Assembly (NCBI GenBank): GCA_047972265.1
Contig: JBKEAM010000045.1
Span: forward strand, 1 to 64,000
Reading direction: 5' to 3'
Origin: JAAYCI01 sp047972265
GTDB lineage: Bacteria > Bacillota > Clostridia > Oscillospirales > Ruminococcaceae
DNA length: 64,000 nucleotides
Shown here: positions 1 to 7,157 of the stretch, one piece after another
Position numbering within the stretch: position 1 is the first letter of the stretch
Layout of the letters: each line of letters starts with the position of its first letter
Made by a program: the position numbers and the translations under genes
Notes under the pieces: generated by a model
The model's database searches: none
Told to the model about the DNA's origin: nothing
Seen by the model: the letters and a program-made list of their open reading frames with translations, nothing else

Positions 1-1002
1 GATGTTGCCTATACCATGTGTGACGTGCCCATTTTTGCCATGACCTCTGCCGTTACAGACCAAGTGCACGAGCGCATAAACATCATGTCTCGCAATACGG
101 TGCTGTCTACACTTACCATCATTTTAGTATCGGTGGCTGTGCCATTGGTTTACCCGGTTATTGGGGCTTTTTATACCGCACTACTGGTTGCATTGGCCGC
201 CGCCGGCATGATGTTTTTTATGAGCCGATTTGCCAAAGAACGCTATATTAATAAGGACGAAGAGGCTATTACCATTAAAAGCATGCTGCAATACGTAAAA
301 GACAATAAATATTTGCGCATTGGGTTTTTGGGCATTATGTTGCTAAGTGTTACCAGCATGACAAATACAGTTATAACCTATTTTGCCACCTATAACTTAA
401 ACGATTTGGGCTTGGTAAGTGTGCTTACCCTAATTATTGCGGTGCCTATGTTGATACTGGGGCTTTTTATGCCCGTGCTTACAAAAAGATTTGACAAATT
501 TCATTTACTAATAGTGGGTGTTGTAGGGCAAACCATTTTAAGCTGTTTATGTTATTTTGTTGGATACCAAAACTTTGTGTTGTTTGTGGTTTTGTTGGGT
601 TTACGCTGCATCTTTTTGGGCATACAAGTTATTTTGCAGCTTCAATTTACCGGAGACTTTGTAGAATACGGCGAGTTTGTTACCGGCAAGCGATTGCAGG
701 GGACCGCATACTCTATACAAACCTTTGTCTTTAAATTTATGAATGCTGTTCCGGCTGCCGTAGCGATGTTTATTTTGGGTGCGTCTGGATTTATTGAGGG
801 TGAGGGCGTTGTACAGCCCCCCGCTGCGCTTGACGCCATATGGGTCTTATTTATACTATCCCCTGTAGTGGGCGCGCTGCTTTCTCTGCCGTTTTTTGCC
901 AAGTACAAGCTGCGGGATAAAACTGTGCAGATTATGGCTGCCGCAAATTCTGGCGAAATTACCCGCGAAGAAGCCGCTGCCCAATTGCCCAAAAACATAT
1001 AG
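1..1002 (+). CDS. GPH-family sugar:cation symporter, 3' part (5' end outside window)
   Basis: The reading frame is open from base 1, and the residues before the first Met (DVAYT) continue the family's conserved DxxYxxxD-type stretch, so the true start lies upstream and the Met at base 16 is internal. The 333 visible residues are very hydrophobic, with about eight membrane segments. The DVAYTMCDVPIFAM segment and the charged loop after it resemble melibiose/glucuronide-type transporters (GPH family, MFS fold), which import a sugar or glycoside with Na+ or H+. The C-terminus (INSGEITREEAAAQLPKNI-like, acidic and soluble) is the usual short cytosolic tail. The substrate cannot be read from the sequence. 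A rho-independent terminator follows about 90 bp downstream. Confidence 0.85.
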   Translation, partial: DVAYTMCDVPIFAMTSAVTDQVHERINIMSRNTVLSTLTIILVSVAVPLVYPVIGAFYTALLVALAAAGMMFFMSRFAKERYINKDEEAITIKSMLQYVKDNKYLRIGFLGIMLLSVTSMTNTVITYFATYNLNDLGLVSVLTLIIAVPMLILGLFMPVLTKRFDKFHLLIVGVVGQTILSCLCYFVGYQNFVLFVVLLGLRCIFLGIQVILQLQFTGDFVEYGEFVTGKRLQGTAYSIQTFVFKFMNAVPAAVAMFILGASGFIEGEGVVQPPAALDAIWVLFILSPVVGALLSLPFFAKYKLRDKTVQIMAAANSGEITREEAAAQLPKNI

Positions 1003-1094
1003 CAATGCGGTACACCGGCAGGTGTTTGCTTTTGCTATAGCCCTGTTATACATATTTTAAAATAACCCCAACACTCCATTTTATTTATAAATTT

Positions 1095-1123
1095 AAAAAG
1101 CCCCCATAATGGGGGCCTTTTTG
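1095..1123. terminator. Bidirectional rho-independent terminator
   Basis: A GCCCCC-ATAAT-GGGGGC hairpin is flanked by A-run and T-run, so it can end both the rightward transporter transcript and the leftward secreted-protein transcript. The same stem and loop recur after the cardiolipin synthase gene at about 4850. Confidence 0.8.
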
Positions 1124-1131
1124 TTTTAATT

Positions 1132-1833
1132 TTAAAGTTGTTGCACACAATAACCAAGCCCTGTAAGAAGTACAAATGTGTAGTTGTTGCCAAGGGCTAT
1201 CTTGCCCAAATTTTTGCCTGTTATTACATAGGTTCCATCGGCAAAGGTAAATGTAAGGGTACGGTTTGTACCATTAAGCGCATCAAATACAAAGTGCTGC
1301 ACATGGTCTAGGTTATAGCCAGAGGCATCTACCGTAAGTTTACCATTGTTTGGCAGGGCAACCAGCTGGTTATATACCGTAATCCAGTAATTATAGTGGC
1401 GGTCGTAGTAATCGTCACCGGTTGAGATGGGGTTGAGAACTGGAGTTGGGGTTGGTGAAGGGGTGGGGGGTTGATCTGGGACAATACCTATATAAGTGAA
1501 AAAAATTACGCTTCTGGAGAAATACGGTTCCCAATAATCAAGTGCTTCTTGTAATGAGTTAAATTCATTTGCAAATACCATGCCCCTACTGTCACCCCAA
1601 TGATCAGTTGCCTGATAAATTTTATCACCAACTATCACATTGTCTCCTTCACTAAGGTATAGTACTACGCCATTTTCAAATTTGGGCGCAGTATCTGATA
1701 ACGAGCCATCCTCATTGTAATAGCTTGCAAAAAGAACAGTCTTTGCCGCCTTAACTTCTACTGGCTTTGCGAACACCCCAATGACCAGAACAAAACATAT
1801 GCATAATCCCAATGACATTAATTTTTTAATCAT
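1132..1833 (-). CDS. Secreted protein of unknown function, modular paralogue A
   Basis: A 233-residue protein I do not recognise. Residues 1-28 are a Sec signal peptide (MIKK start, LCICFVLVIGVFA core, likely cleavage after VKA), with no lipobox at the cleavage site. A middle domain of about 90 residues (rich in aromatic and acidic residues) leads into a Pro/Thr-rich linker (PPTPSPTPTP), then a C-terminal domain of about 95 residues beginning LNPISTGDDYYDRHYNYW and ending GYCVQQL. The signal peptide and C-terminal domain are almost identical to the next gene (2162-2926), while the middles are unrelated, so this is a cassette-like pair. A GAGGGG ribosome-binding site precedes the ATG. The linker suggests an extracellular binding or surface role, but no catalytic motif is visible. 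Confidence 0.75.
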   Translation of the reverse strand: MIKKLMSLGLCICFVLVIGVFAKPVEVKAAKTVLFASYYNEDGSLSDTAPKFENGVVLYLSEGDNVIVGDKIYQATDHWGDSRGMVFANEFNSLQEALDYWEPYFSRSVIFFTYIGIVPDQPPTPSPTPTPVLNPISTGDDYYDRHYNYWITVYNQLVALPNNGKLTVDASGYNLDHVQHFVFDALNGTNRTLTFTFADGTYVITGKNLGKIALGNNYTFVLLTGLGYCVQQL

Positions 1834-2161
1834 GCCAAAAACCCCTCAATAAATATAATTTATAAGAACGTTTGCAGTTTATCTTACCACAACGCCCACC
1901 ACAACTAGGTAAACAATTGGCAACCTACTAAAATTTTAATTTTAGGGCATATCAATAGAACCCGTATGCCTTTTTATATATTATAATGTGGCATATATGT
2001 GCTAAACAGATGCGCAAGCAATTACTTACATACTGTAAAAATCTTTACAGTACGTAATTTAAAAACACACAACTTATTTTATTATTCCATTTGCAAAGCA
2101 TTTTAGGCTATTGGGTGGCACCAAAAAAGACCCCCTTGCGGGAGCCTTTTTTGCTTTACTT
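1834..2161. other. Intergenic region with duplicated upstream block
   Basis: No gene is visible. The part next to the downstream gene (up to about 1930) is similar to the region upstream of paralogue B (2927-3020): ATCTTA (1881-1886; TAAGAT on the coding strand) lies 29 bp from ATTGGCAACCT (1916-1926), and the same two blocks occur at exactly the same spacing at 2972-2977 and 3007-3017. This is likely a duplicated promoter region, but no clean -35/-10 pair can be assigned. Confidence 0.5.
2122..2154 (-). terminator. Rho-independent terminator after secreted paralogue B
   Basis: On the leftward strand a CTCCC-GCAA-GGGGG stem, extended by A/T pairs, is followed by TTTTTT. It lies directly after the stop codon of the gene at 2162-2926. 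Confidence 0.7.
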
Positions 2162-2926
2162 TTAAAGTTGCTCTATACAGTAGCCAAGGCTTGTAAGTAA
2201 ATTAAACGTATGGTTGTGCCCAAGGGCTATGCTCTTCATGTTTTTACCTTTTATCACATAGGTTCCGTCGGCAAAGGTAAACGTAAGGGTACGGCTTGTA
2301 CCGGCAAGCGCATCAAACACAAAGTGCTGCACATGGTCTATGTTATAGCCAGAGGCATCTACCGTAAGCTTACCATTGTTTGGCAGGGCAACCAACTGGT
2401 TATATACCGTAATCCAGTAGTTATAGTGGCGGTCGTAGTAATCGTCACCGGTTGAAATAGGGTTGAGTGGTGCCGGTGGTGTAGGAGCGACATAATTATA
2501 GACAATATTAGTAATCACGTTATTCTGCGCAGTAACGATTACCGGGCCGATGTTCCATGAATATGGTGCTCCTACATCATCCAGAAAATGGCCTGCTGGT
2601 ATGGTGATTGTATATGTTTTGGTGCGATCATACTTTAAATCCGCTGGGGTAAGAGCATCAATCCAAGCATGAGTGCTATTAATATTACCATCATAGTAAT
2701 CAGCTCGGCTATTCCAAATATAGTGGGTTGTACCATCATAAACATCAATCTTTCCGCCGGAAATGCCAAATCCAAAATTCTCCAAAATAATTAACACCGC
2801 ATTCGTATTAATAGTAACGCCTTTAATCCCGATCATATTCGCCTTAACTTCTACTGGCTTTGCAAACACACCTGCAACCAGGGCAAAACATATGCATAAT
2901 CCCAATGACATTAATTTTTTAATCAT
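2162..2926 (-). CDS. Secreted protein of unknown function, modular paralogue B
   Basis: A 254-residue protein with the same signal peptide as its downstream neighbour (residues 1-29) and the same C-terminal domain of about 95 residues (LNPISTGDDYYDRHYNYW to GYCIEQL). The roughly 125-residue centre is different: it looks beta-rich (VTINTNAVLIILENFGFGISGG, then TKTYTITIPAGHFLDDVG), as in immunoglobulin-like or carbohydrate-binding modules, and joins the C-terminal domain through a short Pro-rich linker (APTPPAPLNP). DNA identity is high in both shared ends, pointing to recent duplication and swapping of the middle. It probably acts outside the cell. Function unknown. Each gene has its own upstream block and terminator, so they are separate transcription units. 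Confidence 0.75.
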   Translation of the reverse strand: MIKKLMSLGLCICFALVAGVFAKPVEVKANMIGIKGVTINTNAVLIILENFGFGISGGKIDVYDGTTHYIWNSRADYYDGNINSTHAWIDALTPADLKYDRTKTYTITIPAGHFLDDVGAPYSWNIGPVIVTAQNNVITNIVYNYVAPTPPAPLNPISTGDDYYDRHYNYWITVYNQLVALPNNGKLTVDASGYNIDHVQHFVFDALAGTSRTLTFTFADGTYVIKGKNMKSIALGHNHTFNLLTSLGYCIEQL

Positions 2927-3172
2927 GCCAACCCCCTTAATAAATATTATTTACAAAAACATTTACACTCTATCTTATCACAATGTAATCTCCCATAAAG
3001 TAAATTATTGGCAACCTAATATTCATTCATTTACAGCATGCATTTTGCAGCAATTACCTGCATAAACTCCATCCTGCAACCCAGGCTACCCATGCAGCTA
3101 AAAACTTTTTTGGCATAGCCTTTTCGTTTATAGCAATTGCAATAACAACACACCCTCCATCTTTGGGCACCA
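2927..3172. other. Intergenic region, divergent between paralogue B and cls
   Basis: The left third repeats the upstream block of paralogue A (see 1834-2161). The remainder is AT-rich with no gene; the cls promoter follows at 3173. Confidence 0.5.
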
Positions 3173-3201
3173 TTGCTAAAAACGCTGTTATTAGGTATAA
3201 T
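3173..3201 (+). promoter_or_regulatory. Predicted sigma-A promoter of cls
   Basis: TTGCTA (3173-3178), a 17-bp spacer, and TATAAT (3196-3201), about 40 bp upstream of the AGGGGG ribosome-binding site of the cardiolipin synthase gene. Confidence 0.65.
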
Positions 3202-3249
3202 TTGTACGATAAACCAACATAAAACAAGGTATTAGGGGGTCTTATTGAT

Positions 3250-4788
3250 ATGAAGGTTAAAATAAACGCGGCTTCCAGAATTTTTACAACAGCAGTGCTT
3301 ATTCTTATTCAGGCGTCGCTGATTGCTGATCTTTTAGTAAGTTTTGTAAACTGGGGCCCTGCGGTAACTTTTATTTTGGGTGTGCTTAATATTGTAATTG
3401 TGCTGCACTTAATTAGAAAAAACGACCAAGCGGGATACAAAATTGTTTGGATACTGGTGGTTGTGCTTTTGCCTGCCGTTGGCGGCCTGCTGTATTTAAT
3501 GTACGGCACCAAGCTGCCGGCCAAAAGCCTGCAGCTTGCGTTGGATAAAGAACATCAGGCAACGCTAAACTATTTAAAGCAAGACACCACTGTTTATAAC
3601 AATATTAAAGCAGCCGATAACCGTGCGGCCAGTATGTTAACCTACCTTAACAACATTACCCACTACCCTGCTTATGCCAACACAGCTACCAAATATTACC
3701 CCATGGGTGAAGATATGTATGAGGATATGCTTGCCGAGTTGGGACAGGCAAAGCACTTTATTTTTATGGAATATTTTATTATTGAAGATGGCAAAATGTG
3801 GCAGGGAATTTTAAATATTTTAGAAGAAAAAGCAAGCGCGGGGGTGGACGTTCGGCTTTTATACGATGATGCCGGATGCATTGCCTTGCTGCACTCTAAA
3901 TTTGCAAAGCGAATGCAGGCCAAGGGCATTAAGTGTGTACCTTTTAATAAGGTGGTGCCCTTTTTGGCACTGCGCATGAACAACCGCGACCACCGAAAGA
4001 TTACCGTAATAGACGGACACACAGCGTTTAATGGCGGTATTAATATTGCGGATGAATACATTAACGAGACCAAAAAATTTGGCGTGTGGAAAGACACCGG
4101 GGTGATGCTAAAAGGCGATGCTGTATGGAACTTTACCCTGATGTTTTTAGAAACTTGGAATGCAGTATCTAAGGAGAAAATAGAACCGCAGGATTTGGTA
4201 AACTACAAGCCCGATGTGCATAGCGACAATATTTATAACACAAAGGGTTTTGTGCAGCCATACCCTGAAACACCACTGGACAATGAAGCCGTGGCAGAGA
4301 ATGTGTATATTGATATGCTAAACCAAGCCACAGATTACGTGCATATTTTAACGCCGTATTTAATTATTGGCGAAAACATGAAGGCCGCATTGGAGCTGGC
4401 CGCAAAACGCGGGGTGGATGTGCGCATTGTTACGCCCGGCGTACCCGATAAAAAAATTGTATACCTGCAAACCCGCTCTCACTATCGTGAGTTGATTGAG
4501 GCCGGGGTAAGAATATTTGAATATACCCCGGGATTTTTGCACGCAAAAAGTTTTGTTTCGGACGATCGTATTGGTATAGTGGGCACAATAAACCTAGATT
4601 ACCGGAGCCTGTACCTGCATTTTGAATGCGGCACTTTGATTATAGGAACCGATACGGTGATGGACCTAAAGAATGATACGGCCGAAACCATAGCCCAAAG
4701 CCGTGAGGTAACATTGGCCGATTGCCCAAGCGGGCTGATTGCTGCCTTGCGAGACTCGGTAGTAAGGGTGGTTGCACCGCTAATGTAA
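3250..4788 (+). CDS. cls: Cardiolipin synthase
   Basis: A 512-residue membrane enzyme that joins two phosphatidylglycerol molecules into cardiolipin plus glycerol. Two N-terminal membrane segments (about residues 10-32 and 38-56, then a third hydrophobic stretch 62-85, the PLDc_N region) precede two phospholipase D domains. Both HKD motifs are complete: HRKITVID near residue 250 and HAKSFVSD near residue 430, each followed by the usual GG/GT-N pattern (FNGGIN; VGTINLDYRS). The length matches bacterial Cls (about 480-515). The AGGGGG site and ATG are well placed. It is a single-gene unit between its own promoter and terminator. Confidence 0.93.
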   Translation: MKVKINAASRIFTTAVLILIQASLIADLLVSFVNWGPAVTFILGVLNIVIVLHLIRKNDQAGYKIVWILVVVLLPAVGGLLYLMYGTKLPAKSLQLALDKEHQATLNYLKQDTTVYNNIKAADNRAASMLTYLNNITHYPAYANTATKYYPMGEDMYEDMLAELGQAKHFIFMEYFIIEDGKMWQGILNILEEKASAGVDVRLLYDDAGCIALLHSKFAKRMQAKGIKCVPFNKVVPFLALRMNNRDHRKITVIDGHTAFNGGINIADEYINETKKFGVWKDTGVMLKGDAVWNFTLMFLETWNAVSKEKIEPQDLVNYKPDVHSDNIYNTKGFVQPYPETPLDNEAVAENVYIDMLNQATDYVHILTPYLIIGENMKAALELAAKRGVDVRIVTPGVPDKKIVYLQTRSHYRELIEAGVRIFEYTPGFLHAKSFVSDDRIGIVGTINLDYRSLYLHFECGTLIIGTDTVMDLKNDTAETIAQSREVTLADCPSGLIAALRDSVVRVVAPLM

Positions 4789-4848
4789 CCCACATAAAAA
4801 CCAATAGCCTCCATATTGCTTATTTAAATTAATTGCTTTTAATACAAC

Positions 4849-4878
4849 AAAAAAAGCCCCCATAATGGGGGCTTTTTT
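4849..4878. terminator. Rho-independent terminator after cls
   Basis: A-run, GCCCCC-ATAAT-GGGGGC hairpin, then a run of eight T. The core is identical to the terminator at 1095-1123. The A-run on the left means it may also end leftward transcripts from the CPBP gene at 5019, which has no other visible terminator. Confidence 0.85.
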
Positions 4879-5018
4879 TTGCGAGGTACAATCCGCAAAG
4901 CTAGTAAATAAACTCAAAACATGGCAAACCCAAGGTTTTTTCATCTTTATATCCTTAAATAAAATCTGCTATACCTCTGCATATGCAACTAATGGTGGTT
5001 GTAAATCTTACAGGCTCT

Positions 5019-5774
5019 TCAATTTCTACTTATTTCTATTAACATAAATATTTTTCTATCCGCAACAAATACTATAAAACCAACACAAGCAAGTATGGCA
5101 GACAAAATTTGATACATCGAAAAACTCATATTAAAAAGTATGGTATGAGCACACATATTGATGAAAAAGTGGATTAATATAGCAGGGATTATGCTCCCGT
5201 TACTTTTTACCTGTACCCACGATATTATAATAGACAGTGCTGTCATAAACATAATAGAAAATAAATATCCCACTATTCCGTTTTCAAAATCGAAGTGCCA
5301 TGCCCCCCATATAATGCCAACAACAAGAGCGGATGATATTAGTGGCAACTTTTGATTGAGCGCGGGAAGTAAAAACCCACGCCAGCCTATTTCCTCTGCA
5401 ATACAACCTGCAATTATGCACAAAATGCTAATTGTTAACGAGGGAGTTTCCCACTGAGAAAAGGTATTGTTTAAAAGATTTAAACTATAGCTGAAGATGA
5501 AAAACACAGCGGATAAAGCGGCGATACTGGCAAGACAATATGTCCACCCTTTTTTGCTTATTCCAAACCTCTGCTTTATATCAAATATTACCCCTTTGTT
5601 TTGCCTTACAACAAGCAACACTACAAGTGCCAACGCAGGCGCAAATTGAGGAAAAGTAAGTGAGTAATTTCTGGCATTTTGAAAAACCAAATTGAGCAAT
5701 AAAGATAAGCAGCTTAAAGCAAAAACAAGAACTATATAAATTAAGATATTATACAAATTCATCTTATTCTTCAA
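5019..5774 (-). CDS. CPBP-family intramembrane protease (CAAX protease-like)
   Basis: A 251-residue polytopic membrane protein with about seven hydrophobic segments. The family's conserved motifs are all visible: EEIGWRG near residue 125 (EExxxR, glutamate metal ligands), WGAWHFDF near residue 160 (F/WxxxH) and IPAILIHFFIN near 200 (HxxxN/B). Family members (type II CAAX prenyl endopeptidase/bacteriocin-processing) are membrane metalloproteases, and in Firmicutes are often tied to peptide processing or self-immunity. It lies 93 bp downstream of, and in the same direction as, a TetR gene, so it is probably in its regulon. The substrate is unknown. No terminator of its own is visible. Confidence 0.8.
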   Translation of the reverse strand: MKNKMNLYNILIYIVLVFALSCLSLLLNLVFQNARNYSLTFPQFAPALALVVLLVVRQNKGVIFDIKQRFGISKKGWTYCLASIAALSAVFFIFSYSLNLLNNTFSQWETPSLTISILCIIAGCIAEEIGWRGFLLPALNQKLPLISSALVVGIIWGAWHFDFENGIVGYLFSIMFMTALSIIISWVQVKSNGSIIPAILIHFFINMCAHTILFNMSFSMYQILSAILACVGFIVFVADRKIFMLIEISRN

Positions 5775-5867
5775 TTATTCCACCCTCTTTTAAATCTGTT
5801 TCAAATTCTCAAATTGAGTGATCTTTTTATTCACATCCCTGATTATCCATTGGCCAAATTATTTCCA

Positions 5868-6491
5868 TCATCCATAAATCATTGATTTGTACAATTCTAA
5901 AAGAAAATTAAAACAGCCCTCTGGTGCACCAAGCACAACCTCAAGTATATGTGTAAAAGCCTCAACTTTTTTTAATAGTTCATCAGGTGCCCAGGTAAAT
6001 ATTCCGGGATCGAATAAAAACTGCGAGGCGGTAAATAGTATTTCTACGCCTTCTTTGGGGTATTGTGTGGTAAAAACCCCTTCTAAAATTCCTTGTTGTA
6101 TTATTTGTGTTAAAGCCGGAGTAATAGCAAGAACCGTTTCTGTTATGCTTTTTGTGTGCATTGCACTGTTATCGGTGTGGTGCAGTTGCTCTGCTATACC
6201 ATCATTCTTTCTTGGCTGGTCCGTAAAAACCTTGCGAAACTTATCAATTGCGGACAGTTGCGGGATATCTGCTATTGCCTGTGCGGCAACTTTTATATTA
6301 TCTGCAATTCTTACAATTACGGCATTCATAACATCTTCTTTTGATTTGAAGTAATAATAAAACGTACCTTTGCCTATACCAACATCCTCCAAAATATCAT
6401 TGATGGTAGTTTTTTCATATCCTTTTGCTGCAAATATCTTTTCAGAGACATCCAGTATCTCGTTAAAACGTTCATCATACTGCTTTGCCAT
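5868..6491 (-). CDS. TetR/AcrR-family transcriptional regulator
   Basis: A 207-residue repressor-type protein. The N-terminal helix-turn-helix (about residues 10-55) is typical: ILDVSEKIFAAKGYEKTT, then VGIGKGTFYYYFKSKEDV. The C-terminal ligand domain (residues 60-207) is divergent, as usual, so the inducer cannot be guessed. I use ATG at 6491 (MAKQYDERF), preceded by AAAGGAG. An in-frame TTG further upstream lies inside the operator and is unlikely to be used. A palindromic operator overlaps the promoter just upstream, so the gene probably represses itself and, by read-through, the CPBP protease downstream. Confidence 0.88.
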   Translation of the reverse strand: MAKQYDERFNEILDVSEKIFAAKGYEKTTINDILEDVGIGKGTFYYYFKSKEDVMNAVIVRIADNIKVAAQAIADIPQLSAIDKFRKVFTDQPRKNDGIAEQLHHTDNSAMHTKSITETVLAITPALTQIIQQGILEGVFTTQYPKEGVEILFTASQFLFDPGIFTWAPDELLKKVEAFTHILEVVLGAPEGCFNFLLELYKSMIYG

Positions 6492-6512
6492 ACAACGCTT
6501 ATGCTCCTTTCG

Positions 6513-6539
6513 TAATTGTACCGACCGTCGGTACAATTA
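6513..6539. promoter_or_regulatory. TetR-type palindromic operator
   Basis: A perfect inverted repeat with 13-bp arms around a single central base (core TTGTACCGACCGTCGGTACAA-like, centred on 6526). It overlaps the -10 box and covers the likely transcription start of the TetR gene, a standard autorepression arrangement. Confidence 0.8.
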
Positions 6540-6564
6540 TATGTTTATTTAAACCCAATGTCAA
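6536..6564 (-). promoter_or_regulatory. Consensus sigma-A promoter of the TetR-CPBP operon
   Basis: On the minus strand TTGACA (6564-6559), exactly 17 bp, TATAAT (6541-6536). Both hexamers are perfect consensus, fitting a strong promoter held down by the overlapping operator. Confidence 0.85.
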
Positions 6565-6800
6565 CAAAATATATACATTTTTAAACTACCATACGTGTAT
6601 TTATAATGTCTATTGGTTGGACTAAAAATAGAGCAAACACAAAATACAAGTACAACTAAATTTTAATATTAAACACTTTAAGGTAAAACAGCGAAACAAA
6701 TATAACAGCATTACAAGTTGAAAGCACTTTAATATTGCTTTGGAACAAAGAAAAGAACGGAATATAACAAAAAGGGAACGACGATAATTCGCGCTCCCCT

Positions 6801-6824
6801 TTTGTACTTAAAATAAAGTACAAA
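6801..6824. repeat. Short inverted repeat (hairpin)
   Basis: TTTGTACTT and AAGTACAAA, 9-bp perfect arms around a 6-base loop. It lies next to the larger inverted repeat at 6818-6878 and shares its GTACAAA end, so the two could form alternative structures. Confidence 0.6.
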
Positions 6825-6878
6825 TCAATACCCCCACTCAATGGGAGAATTCCATTGAGTGGGGGTATAGATTTGTAC
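6818..6878. repeat. Long inverted repeat downstream of tRNA-Leu
   Basis: Two 27-base arms (6818-6844 and 6852-6878) pair with one mismatch around a 7-base loop. The centre of each arm is the C-run/G-run ACCCCCACTCAATGG. It begins 5 bp after the tRNA-Leu 3' end. It may fold the tRNA trailer or act as a terminator, but no T-run follows on the tRNA strand, so the role is open. Confidence 0.65.
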
Positions 6879-6882
6879 CATT

Positions 6883-6967
6883 TGGTGCGGGTGACAGGAC
6901 TTGAACCTGCACAGGAATTCCCACTAGATCCTAAGTCTAGCGCGTCTGCCAATTCCGCCACACCCGC
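6883..6967 (-). tRNA. tRNA-Leu (anticodon UAG)
   Basis: An 85-nt class II tRNA with encoded CCA. The acceptor stem GCGGGTG pairs with CACCCGC, the discriminator is A, the anticodon loop is CTTAGGA in a CTAGA/TCTAG stem (anticodon TAG, reading CUN codons), there is a long variable arm, and the T arm contains GGTTCAAGTCC. It stands alone with its own promoter. Confidence 0.95.
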
Positions 6968-6988
6968 ATATAATATGAAGCGTTTATA

Positions 6989-7017
6989 ATAGTACCAGAA
7001 TATTTGCGTATCGTCAA
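6989..7017 (-). promoter_or_regulatory. Predicted promoter of tRNA-Leu
   Basis: Minus strand TTGACG (7017-7012), 17-bp spacer, TACTAT (6994-6989), about 22 bp before the mature tRNA 5' end. The rest of 6968-7157 holds nothing else I can identify. Confidence 0.6.
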
Positions 7018-7157
7018 CTAAAAAAATAACATTCTGGACAGCTTCTTTTTTATTAAAATTTTTAGCGGAGGGGTAAGTTACAGCACCACCACCACTGGAA
7101 TATAAAAGCCTTGAATGTATGATAAAAACCAATATACTGCTTTTATGCAACGCTTAC

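Noticed and set aside
16..1002. ATG at 16 as the start of the sugar symporter
   Set aside because: The frame is open to base 1 and codes for conserved family residues before it, so the gene is cut by the window edge.
6656..7150. 164-codon open frame on the minus strand
   Set aside because: It runs through the tRNA-Leu gene and its hairpin, has no ribosome-binding site and no protein-like composition.
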